From: an uncultured Lachnospiraceae bacterium
GTDB taxonomy: Bacteria; Bacillota_A; Clostridia; Lachnospirales; Lachnospiraceae
DNA length: 7,112 nt
NCBI GenBank assembly: GCA_902801585.1
Contig: CADCIU010000083.1
Span: 1 to 7,112, forward strand
Direction of reading: 5' to 3'
In this document: in pieces, positions 1 to 6,542 of the stretch
How the letters are laid out: each line of letters starts with the position of its first letter
Numbering within the stretch: position 1 is the stretch's first letter
Translations under genes and position numbers: made by a program
The notes under the pieces: generated by a model
What the model was told of the DNA's origin: nothing
What the model saw: only the letters and a program-made list of their open reading frames with translations
Database searches by the model: none

Positions 1-90
1 GAGAACACGAACCTGCTCCTCTATACCGGGGGCAGCCGCCGCTGGGTCAGCAGCATCCCCAATGACGTGAACAGCGTGCTGGACCTGTCC
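1..90 (+). repeat. 90-bp terminal direct repeat, left copy
   Basis: Bases 1-90 are identical to bases 7023-7112 with no mismatch on direct comparison. The repeat encodes 30 residues of the C11 domain, from ENTNLLLYTGG to SVLDLS, in the same reading frame at both ends. It marks either circular closure of a 7022-bp sequence or a repeated gene segment. Confidence 0.98.
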
Positions 91-3000
91 AAAGACGAAG
101 ACCTGCGGATCGCCGCGCAGACGGACATGTCCGCCAATATGGGCTCCTCGGAGACGCTGGCGGAGTTCGTCAACTACTGCACGCGCAATTACCCGGCGGA
201 GCACTACGCGCTGATCCTGTGGGACCACGGCGGCGGACCGCTGTGGGGCTACGGCAGCGATGAGCTGTTCGGCAACGACAGTCTGCTTCTGGACGAACTA
301 CGTACTGCCATGGACAGAACGGAGTTCGGCCGGGGCAAAAAACTGGACTGGGTCGGTTTTGACGCGTGCCTGATGGGTTCACTGGAGAACGCCGCCTTAT
401 GGAAGGACTATGCGCAGTACCTGATCGGCTCCGAGGAACTGGAAGCGGGCCGGGGCTGGGATTACCATTTTCTGAGCACTCTCAATGAGACGCAGGACGC
501 GGAAGAGATCGTGAGAGCGGTCGTGGACGCCTTCGGAAGCTATTATGAGGAGAACAAGTCGGAGTTCTTCAACCCGGATGTAACGCTGTCTGTCATGGAC
601 CTGTCGAAGACAGAGGAAGTGGTGGGAGCTGTGGACACGCTGTTTGCAGCGATGGAGCAGGGGATCGGAGAAGGCAGCTATGCATCGCTCAACCAGGCCA
701 GGAGTCGCACCAAGGCGTTCGGGCTGGGAGCGACCGAAAGCATAGAAGAGGCCTACGACCTGCTGGACCTTCAGGATTTTGCAACTCAGCTGGAAGAGAT
801 GTATCCGGAGGAGAGTGCCGCCGTGTCGAAGGCTGTAGACGAGATGGTCGTCCATTCCACCTCCAACGTGGAGGGAACGGGAGGCATGTCGATCTACGTG
901 CCCGGAAACAATAAGGCGCTGTTTAATGCCTCCGGGGAACTGCGCGCCGATGAGAAGATGCTGTCCTCACAGTATCAGTCCTTTGTGGAATCCTATACGG
1001 ATGAATGGTTTGGCGAATCCGAGATCGACTGGCATCTGGAAGAGCTGCAGGAGGGAGACGGCGAGCTGACCCTGCAGCTGACGGGGGACCAGGCGAAGAA
1101 TGTATCGCAGGCGTACTATGCAATACTTTGGCGGTCCTTTTCCGGTGAGTATCAAAAGGCGCTTGTCGATATTCCGATCGAAGCCGATGAGAACGGGGTA
1201 TTGCATATTCCCTCGGATCCTATGCTGGTGACAGTGGCTTCTGATACAGGTGAGTCCGGAGTTCCCTGGACATGCCGCCAGGTCAGCCGTAAAGGAGATG
1301 TGAATACGTACAGCACTTTGAAGACGTTCATATGCGCCGCTCATGAAATGACATTGGCGGGATTTGACCCGGATATAGATAAAGCAGTGGACATTGTGAT
1401 CAGGAATAAGGACGGAGAGAGTGAGACGGAAGTACAGGACATCGTTTCGGGATCTGTAAATGCATGGAACAGCGGAAAGGGATCGATCGATGTCTCGCAG
1501 TATACGACAGTTATGGATATGGGCGCTTTCGGAAGAAATCCGGAACGTGACGAGAACGGGGAAATGAAGCCTTATTCTGAATGGGAGAACGGAGGAAGTT
1601 ACAGCTCCGATCCTGTGCCGGTCGACAGCAGTTTCCGCTTTATCATGAAACCGGCTTCAGAGTTCTCCAGAGATTATGTCTGTCAGGTCGTGATCAGAGA
1701 TGTACATGACGGCGTACATGCATCTGAGATCAAAGATCTGAATGTCAACAGGACGGACGAGAATTTTGTAGAAGTCCCGACAGAGAACGGCGTGGTGCGC
1801 TATGAGGTTTTCGAGGATCATGCAGAAGTTTATGAATATGAAGGGACTGACAAGGAAGTTGAGATCGCTGAGAGTATTTCCGGCAAGCCTGTGACCGTTG
1901 TCTCAGCAGGTACCTTTGGCGATAATTCGTATGAGGGCATGGAAGTGGAGACTGTTCACTTGCCTGAGACGATCGTGGAGATCGGAGACCATGCTATGCC
2001 GTATATGAAAGAAGTCAGGCTTCCGGACGGATTAAAGGTAATTGGAACTGAGGCATTGCAGAATTATGGTGCACCTGAGATTGAGATCCCGGACAGTGTG
2101 GAGATCATCGGTGCGTCTGCTTTTTCATTAAGTGATCTGGAATCGGTGAAGCTCCCTTCATCGCTAAAGAAAATTGGTGCGATACCATTTCACGCGTGTT
2201 CTGAGCTGCAGGAGATCTCTATTGACAGCAGTAATCAGAATTATAAGACGGTTGACGGCGTTCTGTATTCGTCAGACGGCAAAACCCTGATCCAATACCC
2301 GGCCGGAAAAGGCGGCACATACTCCATTGAGGAAGGAACGGAGACCATCGCATACGGCGCTTTTCAGTCCGATGATTCTTTCACATTGTTTGGCAGCAAT
2401 CCGCTTTTGCAAGTCGAATTTCCGGAGTCAGTAAAGACGATTCAGAATGGTGCCTTTAACGGCCGCTGCTATATGGAATCCCTTTCATTGCCGGATTCAC
2501 TGGAGGTGATCGGAACGCTGGCTTTTGGTGAGGAGTCTGCGGAGTTTGGCAATCATGCTGAAAAAGTGATCGATCAAGTTCATATCGGACCGAATGTGAG
2601 GGAAATCGGGATGAAAGCCTTCACGCTCCTGAAGATCAAGGAGTTTGATGTGGATCCCGGGAATCCGTCTTTTGCCTCGGTCGGAGGGTTTATCACGAAC
2701 AAAGCGGGCGACACGATTTTGATCGTCCCGGAAGGAATGGGACAAAACGTGGTCATTCCGGAGGGAATCACCACGCTTCCCGAGCTGATCTTTGTGGATA
2801 TGATTGACAGTACTGATTTTTACATTCCCGACTCCGTCTTTCGATTTGACAAGAGCATCTTCGGAGATCCTGAGTATACCGATCTGTCCAGGATCACGAT
2901 CCACTGCTCGCAGGGATCTGCGGCAGAGGCTTTTGCCAATAAGTACGGGATCGCTTGTGATCCGAGTTTAGAAGGGGAAATATCCGCAGAGGATTTGTCT

Positions 3001-4227
3001 TTCCTTGTAGAGAAAAAAGAAGAAGGAGGACTTGAATATACCTTCCATGTGTATAAGGATCACGCAGAGCTGGCAGAACTTCAGGCAGCAGAAAATGCAG
3101 GAGGATATATAGAAAAATGGGAAGCGCCGTCTGAATATAATGGGCTGCCGGTCACAGTATTGGGACATTTTGGTGAAGAGAATGCCAGTTCAGTCTTTAC
3201 CGGAATCACCAAACTGATCGTACCGGATTCCGTGACGAAGATCTATCCTGAGTTCCTGCGAAGCGTCAGTTTTCCCGAGGAGATTGAAGTGGCAGAGGGA
3301 AATCCTGTTTACCGATGCATAGACGGCGTGCTGTTCTATGAAGACCATACGCTGGTCTATTATCCGGAAACGAAAGAGGACACGGAATATACAGTCCCCG
3401 AGGGAACCGTGACAATAGAAGAGGAGGCATTCCACAGCGAGACGCTTCAGAGCCTGGTGGTACCGGATTCGGTAACAACGATCGGGGATCGCGCATTCAG
3501 GGACTGCGACTGTCTTGTAAGCGCTCAGATCGGAACAGGTGTTGAGATCATACCGGCAGGGGCATTCGATGGGTGCAGCGAACTGGTCAGCGTCTCGCTG
3601 CCTGAAGGTCTCAGAGAGATTCATGCATATGCGTTTGATATCACTGACTCTAAGCTTCATGATATAGTACTTCCTTCAACTGTCGAAAACATTGGGAGCA
3701 GCGCATTCAGGGTAACAGAAGGTTTTGGAGAGATCATACTTCCGGAGTCCCTGAAAAACATGGACTACTATGCATTCAGTGTGGACAATTATGAAGACCG
3801 AAATGCGGTTTTCGTCCAGGAGAGCCTCACAATACCGGCAGGACTTGAGTTTGACCCCCGTATGCTGCATGGAGTACTACTCAAGCGATTTGAAATTGCC
3901 GAAGGCAATCCCTACCACAGTGTGACAGAGGACGGAGTGCTCATGAGTAAGGACGGCAGGACCCTGGTGGCGGTGCCCGGACAGATGGAAGGGTCGTACG
4001 AGATCCCTGAAGGGGTCGAGAGAATAAAATATGGAGCCTTTGACGAGGCCAACTCATTATCGGATGTCTATCTTCCTGATTCACTTCTTGATATAGGAAA
4101 TCTCGGGGAGGACCCCGATTTGTTCGATGATGTAGAGGGTTGTTCCTACAAAATTCACTGTCACGAGGGAACGGAAGCACAAAAGCAGCTGGATGCGAAG
4201 GGAATTGAGTGGGTGAAGATCGAGTGA
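1..4227 (+). CDS. Peptidase C11 (clostripain-family) protease with BspA-type LRR region, 5' end cut by window edge
   Basis: The frame is open from base 1 and ends at TGA 4225-4227. The GTG at 67 lies inside the catalytic domain and is not the real start. Numbering continues from the fragment at 6543-7112 (base 1 is residue 161 if the ends join; 1568 residues in total). The C11 domain runs to about residue 497. It carries the catalytic His in WDHGGG (H236, bases 226-228) and the catalytic Cys in FDACLMG (C283, bases 367-369). Their 47-residue spacing is typical of the family, and D281 corresponds to the S1-pocket Asp known in C11 enzymes that cut after Arg or Lys. Residues 500-755 match no domain I recognise. 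Residues 759-1568 are two BspA-type (LRR_5) modules. The product is probably a surface lipoprotein protease. The family call is firm; substrate and biological role are unknown. GC falls from about 60% in the catalytic part to about 45% in the LRR part. Confidence 0.93.
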   Translation, partial: ENTNLLLYTGGSRRWVSSIPNDVNSVLDLSKDEDLRIAAQTDMSANMGSSETLAEFVNYCTRNYPAEHYALILWDHGGGPLWGYGSDELFGNDSLLLDELRTAMDRTEFGRGKKLDWVGFDACLMGSLENAALWKDYAQYLIGSEELEAGRGWDYHFLSTLNETQDAEEIVRAVVDAFGSYYEENKSEFFNPDVTLSVMDLSKTEEVVGAVDTLFAAMEQGIGEGSYASLNQARSRTKAFGLGATESIEEAYDLLDLQDFATQLEEMYPEESAAVSKAVDEMVVHSTSNVEGTGGMSIYVPGNNKALFNASGELRADEKMLSSQYQSFVESYTDEWFGESEIDWHLEELQEGDGELTLQLTGDQAKNVSQAYYAILWRSFSGEYQKALVDIPIEADENGVLHIPSDPMLVTVASDTGESGVPWTCRQVSRKGDVNTYSTLKTFICAAHEMTLAGFDPDIDKAVDIVIRNKDGESETEVQDIVSGSVNAWNSGKGSIDVSQYTTVMDMGAFGRNPERDENGEMKPYSEWENGGSYSSDPVPVDSSFRFIMKPASEFSRDYVCQVVIRDVHDGVHASEIKDLNVNRTDENFVEVPTENGVVRYEVFEDHAEVYEYEGTDKEVEIAESISGKPVTVVSAGTFGDNSYEGMEVETVHLPETIVEIGDHAMPYMKEVRLPDGLKVIGTEALQNYGAPEIEIPDSVEIIGASAFSLSDLESVKLPSSLKKIGAIPFHACSELQEISIDSSNQNYKTVDGVLYSSDGKTLIQYPAGKGGTYSIEEGTETIAYGAFQSDDSFTLFGSNPLLQVEFPESVKTIQNGAFNGRCYMESLSLPDSLEVIGTLAFGEESAEFGNHAEKVIDQVHIGPNVREIGMKAFTLLKIKEFDVDPGNPSFASVGGFITNKAGDTILIVPEGMGQNVVIPEGITTLPELIFVDMIDSTDFYIPDSVFRFDKSIFGDPEYTDLSRITIHCSQGSAAEAFANKYGIACDPSLEGEISAEDLSFLVEKKEEGGLEYTFHVYKDHAELAELQAAENAGGYIEKWEAPSEYNGLPVTVLGHFGEENASSVFTGITKLIVPDSVTKIYPEFLRSVSFPEEIEVAEGNPVYRCIDGVLFYEDHTLVYYPETKEDTEYTVPEGTVTIEEEAFHSETLQSLVVPDSVTTIGDRAFRDCDCLVSAQIGTGVEIIPAGAFDGCSELVSVSLPEGLREIHAYAFDITDSKLHDIVLPSTVENIGSSAFRVTEGFGEIILPESLKNMDYYAFSVDNYEDRNAVFVQESLTIPAGLEFDPRMLHGVLLKRFEIAEGNPYHSVTEDGVLMSKDGRTLVAVPGQMEGSYEIPEGVERIKYGAFDEANSLSDVYLPDSLLDIGNLGEDPDLFDDVEGCSYKIHCHEGTEAQKQLDAKGIEWVKIE
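1795..2961 (+). repeat. BspA-type LRR module 1 (coding repeat)
   Basis: Residues about 759-1147 of the protease. The module opens with a cap (YEVFEDHAEV ... GKPVTVVSAGTFG), followed by roughly 20-23-residue LRR_5 units of the form LxxVxLPxSLxxIGxxAF, for example IEIPDSVEIIGASAF and VKLPSSLKKIGAIPF. It includes two 32-residue hairpin-type inserts of the form DGVLxxxDGxTLxxxP...YxIPEGxxxI at 2254-2349 and 2683-2778. It closes with a strand (ITIHCSQGSAAEAFANKYGI). BspA-type LRRs are known from surface proteins that bind host matrix or other cells; a binding role here is inferred. Confidence 0.85.
3031..4227 (+). repeat. BspA-type LRR module 2 (coding repeat)
   Basis: Residues about 1171-1568, the C-terminal end of the protease. 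It repeats the plan of module 1: a cap (YTFHVYKDHAEL ... YNGLPVTVLGHFG), LRR_5 units such as LVVPDSVTTIGDRAFRDC and VSLPEGLREIHAYAF, two 32-residue inserts at 3322-3417 and 3931-4026, and a closing strand (YKIHCHEGTEAQKQLDAKGI) four residues before the stop. Short DNA identities remain between units, for example GTACCGGATTC at 3220 and 3460. The protein ends directly after the module, with no sortase motif or membrane anchor, consistent with N-terminal lipid anchoring. Confidence 0.85.
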
Positions 4228-4267
4228 GCGGCCATGAAAAGGAGCCCGCATAACGAAACTTGCCGCT
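4227..4267 (+). terminator. Weak hairpin after the protease stop, possible terminator
   Basis: AGCGGC at 4227-4232 pairs perfectly with GCCGCT at 4262-4267, starting on the last base of the stop codon. The loop is long (29 bases) and only a short T run follows, so it is a poor intrinsic terminator. It could equally be chance or an mRNA 3' stem. The remaining bases to 4354 hold a weak promoter candidate and the GH3 ribosome site. Confidence 0.25.
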
Positions 4268-4291
4268 TTGGGATAAAAACATTACAGGGCA

Positions 4292-4331
4292 TTGACCTCG
4301 CTGATGTACTATACAGTTAAGTAATGTACAT
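4292..4331 (+). promoter_or_regulatory. Possible promoter/operator region upstream of the GH3 gene
   Basis: The region contains a TTGACC hexamer (4292-4297) and a TATACA hexamer (4310-4315), which resemble -35 and -10 boxes but are only 12 bases apart, too short for a standard sigma-A promoter. ATGTAC (4304-4309) is mirrored by GTACAT (4326-4331), the latter inside the 8-bp palindrome ATGTACAT. Together this hints at a regulatory site, but no known operator is recognised. Confidence 0.2.
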
Positions 4332-4341
4332 AAACAACATG

Positions 4342-4347
4342 AAGGAG
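4342..4347 (+). promoter_or_regulatory. Ribosome binding site of the GH3 gene
   Basis: AAGGAG lies seven bases before ATG 4355. It fixes the start so that the lipoprotein signal peptide begins with MRRSYR. Confidence 0.85.
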
Positions 4348-4354
4348 AAGTCAA

Positions 4355-6448
4355 ATGCGGAGATCATACAGGACCCCTTTTCTACAAATGGTGGCGAGCG
4401 TATTAATAGCAGCGGTTTTCCTTGTCTCCTGCGCAAATGCAACGTCAGGGAAAGACGAGACGAATGATGCGATAACTTCGGAGTATGCAGCAGAAGAAAC
4501 ATCGGATGATAATGATTCAGATGATAATTATTCTGATGATACAGCAGATTCCGACAGTTCTGATATGGATGATGAAAGTGCGAATCCGGAGCAGTACGAC
4601 GGTGCCGAAAACGCAGACGAGGATGAAGCGGAGGCCCCCGAGCAAACCTATTGGTTCTCCGGGTTGACGGCGGAGGAGATCACGGAGCAGCTGACGCTTG
4701 AAGAGAAAGTCAGGCAGATGCTGCAGCCCGGCTTTGATACGGCAAATGCCAAAAAAATGAAAAAATGGGATTTCGGATCGGTATTCGGGATCGGGGACGG
4801 CATGTACAGTACAGCGGATGAATGGCGAGAGATCGTGAACCGATACCAGGAAGCCGCACTGGCATCGAAGACCGGTCTGCCCACGATCTACGGACAGGAT
4901 GATGTACACGGGCTGGGATATTGCAGCGGCGCAGTGGTCTTCCCGCACAATATCGGGCTCGGAGCGGCGTCGGACCCGGTGCTCATGTATCACATAGGCG
5001 CTGCTGTGGCGGATGAAGCGAAGCTTACAGGAATGCTGTGGAACTTTGCACCGTGCGTAGCCGTCAGCACAGATCCGAGATGGGGACGGACCTATGAGTC
5101 TTTGTCCTCAGATCCTGCTCGAGTCAAGGCGCTTTCTCAAGCCTACACGGAAGGTCTCGTGGATAACGGGCTTGTTGCCTGTGCAAAGCACTTTTTTGCC
5201 GACGGATCGGAAACCTGGGGAACCGGAGAGGACGGCAACCTGATCGACCGCGGCGACGCCGCGCTCAGTGACGAGGAGATTCAGGCGCTCCTCGATGTCT
5301 ATCAGGGGCAGATCGATGCCGGCGTGCAGACGATCATGCTCTCTCACGGAAGCGTGAACGGCGTGAAGATGCACGAGAATGCGGAATACATCCGTATTCT
5401 CCGCGAGGAAATGGGCTTCGACGGGATGATCGTGAGCGATTATGAGTCGATCCATCATATCAGCGGCGACACATTTAAGGAGAAGCTGATCAGGGCGATC
5501 AATGCCGGCGTCGATATGCTGATGGAGCCGCATGAGTATGAAAAAGCTTATAAACTGGTACTGGAAGCAGTGCGGGAAGGCTCGATCCCGCAGGAGCGGA
5601 TCGACGACGCCGTGTGCCGTATTCTGCAGGTCAAGATCGATGCGGGACTGATGGACGATCCGATGCAGGAGTACGTGGAGACAGAGCAGACGGAAGTCGG
5701 CTCGCCAAAATACAGAGCACTTGCGGAGCATGCAGTGGAGGAGTCGATGGTACTCCTCAAGAATACCGGCAGTGAGTCGGAATTTGCAGAAAACGGGACG
5801 ACCCGTGCTGAAGAGGAAGAGCCGGAGGATGCGCGTCCTCTGCTTCCCTTAAGGCGCGGAATGAAGGTATATGTGACAGGCCCCGCAGCAGACGACGAAG
5901 TCGTTCAGTGCGGCGGATGGACAAAGGAATGGAACAGCGTATCGGGCCCTCTCACCGGAGTGACGACGATTCAGGAGGGACTGGAAGAAGTCGGTGAAGA
6001 GCGGGGGATCACTGTTTTGACAGATCCGCAGGACGCGCCGGAGGCGGACGTGACGCTTCTGTTCGTCGGAGAGCGGACTTATGCGGAGTGGTTCGGCGAC
6101 AGTGAGGATATCAGCCTGACCGGGAGCCATGCGCTGGAGGGAAATGCAGCGGCCATCGAGGAGGCGCGAAGGCTGCGGGAAGAGTACGGAATCCCCACAG
6201 TGGCATGTATTGTGGCCGGACGACAGGTGATCATCAGTGATTATCTGGATGATTGGGACGCGGCAGTGATGTGTTACCTTCCCGGGTCGGAAGGACGCGG
6301 CGTCGCGAATGTGCTGATGGGAAAAGCGGCCTTTCAGGGTACCCTGCCGATGCCGTGGTATGCATCGACCGAACAGATCGGAAGTGATGAGTGCATGTTC
6401 CCGGTGGGATATGGGATGAAGACCGCCGATGCGGTTCACGAGGATTGA
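4355..6448 (+). CDS. Lipoprotein glycoside hydrolase family 3 (ExoI-like beta-glucosidase / exo-beta-glucanase)
   Basis: This complete gene encodes 697 residues. Residues 1-25 are a lipoprotein signal peptide with lipobox LVSC (Cys26), so the enzyme should be tethered outside the membrane. An Asp/Ser/Glu-rich linker covers 27-97. The GH3 N-terminal TIM-barrel domain spans about 100-435 with IYGQDDVHG (178-186), DPRWGR (240-245), the KH pair (278-279) and the nucleophile Asp362 in IVSDYES. The C-terminal alpha/beta sandwich spans about 455-690 with QCGGWTKEW (518-526), GERTYAEWFGD (572-582), which holds the probable acid/base Glu (E578, or less likely E573), and LPGSEGRGV. The pattern resembles barley ExoI-type exohydrolases, which remove glucose from beta-glucan ends; the exact sugar and linkage cannot be read from sequence. 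An acidic insertion (about 471-494) sits just before the LPL motif of the C-terminal domain. The start is set by AAGGAG seven bases upstream. The flanking protease sequences lie on the same strand. Confidence 0.94.
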   Translation: MRRSYRTPFLQMVASVLIAAVFLVSCANATSGKDETNDAITSEYAAEETSDDNDSDDNYSDDTADSDSSDMDDESANPEQYDGAENADEDEAEAPEQTYWFSGLTAEEITEQLTLEEKVRQMLQPGFDTANAKKMKKWDFGSVFGIGDGMYSTADEWREIVNRYQEAALASKTGLPTIYGQDDVHGLGYCSGAVVFPHNIGLGAASDPVLMYHIGAAVADEAKLTGMLWNFAPCVAVSTDPRWGRTYESLSSDPARVKALSQAYTEGLVDNGLVACAKHFFADGSETWGTGEDGNLIDRGDAALSDEEIQALLDVYQGQIDAGVQTIMLSHGSVNGVKMHENAEYIRILREEMGFDGMIVSDYESIHHISGDTFKEKLIRAINAGVDMLMEPHEYEKAYKLVLEAVREGSIPQERIDDAVCRILQVKIDAGLMDDPMQEYVETEQTEVGSPKYRALAEHAVEESMVLLKNTGSESEFAENGTTRAEEEEPEDARPLLPLRRGMKVYVTGPAADDEVVQCGGWTKEWNSVSGPLTGVTTIQEGLEEVGEERGITVLTDPQDAPEADVTLLFVGERTYAEWFGDSEDISLTGSHALEGNAAAIEEARRLREEYGIPTVACIVAGRQVIISDYLDDWDAAVMCYLPGSEGRGVANVLMGKAAFQGTLPMPWYASTEQIGSDECMFPVGYGMKTADAVHED

Positions 6449-6476
6449 TACAAAATAACTGCGTCGTGATATTATT

Positions 6477-6503
6477 AAAGAGGCGCTTTAAAAAGCTCTT
6501 TTT
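6477..6503 (+). terminator. AU-rich hairpin between GH3 and protease genes, possible terminator or attenuator
   Basis: GCTTT (6485-6489) and AAAGC (6492-6496) can form an inner stem, extended by AAAGA (6477-6481) with TCTTT (6497-6501) around a three-base bulge. A run of T (6499-6503) follows. The stem is AU-rich with a two-base loop, so termination would be inefficient; it may only reduce readthrough from the GH3 gene into the protease gene. Confidence 0.35.
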
Positions 6504-6519
6504 AAGAAGTTCTTATACA
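6503..6519 (+). promoter_or_regulatory. Palindrome overlapping a possible -10 box upstream of the protease
   Basis: TAAGAAGTTCTTA (6503-6515) is a perfect 6+1+6 inverted repeat. It overlaps TATACA (6514-6519), a fair -10 hexamer, 23 bases before the protease start codon. No convincing -35 box lies 17 bases upstream. The arrangement would suit a repressor site over a promoter, but the palindrome is short and AT-rich. Confidence 0.2.
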
Positions 6520-6527
6520 ATATCGCC

Positions 6528-6533
6528 GGAGGG
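6528..6533 (+). promoter_or_regulatory. Ribosome binding site of the C11 protease gene
   Basis: GGAGGG lies nine bases before ATG 6543, the start that gives a textbook lipoprotein signal peptide. Confidence 0.85.
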
Positions 6534-6542
6534 AAGAAAACC

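Noticed and set aside
397..855. Minus-strand open frame of 152 codons opposite the C11 domain
   Set aside because: Antisense shadow of a conserved protease domain; translation has no family features.
67..4227. GTG at 67 as the start of the protease
   Set aside because: It lies inside the 90-bp repeat and inside the C11 domain; the frame is open upstream to base 1, and no signal peptide or ribosome site precedes it.
4234..4320. 28-codon open frame in the gap between protease and GH3 genes
   Set aside because: It starts with ATG but lacks a clear ribosome site, has no signal or membrane segment and no recognisable similarity; chance is likely.
4228..4354. Riboswitch, CcpA cre site or tRNA in the first gap
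   Set aside because: No consensus cre match, tRNA cloverleaf or known riboswitch core could be found by eye in 127 bases.
5108..5731. Long minus-strand open frame (207 codons) inside the GH3 gene
   Set aside because: It lies opposite well-conserved GH3 coding sequence, and its translation is His/Arg/Leu-rich with no recognisable domain; typical antisense shadow.
5849..6439. Minus-strand open frame of 196 codons opposite the GH3 C-terminal domain
   Set aside because: Antisense shadow of conserved coding sequence with no recognisable domain.
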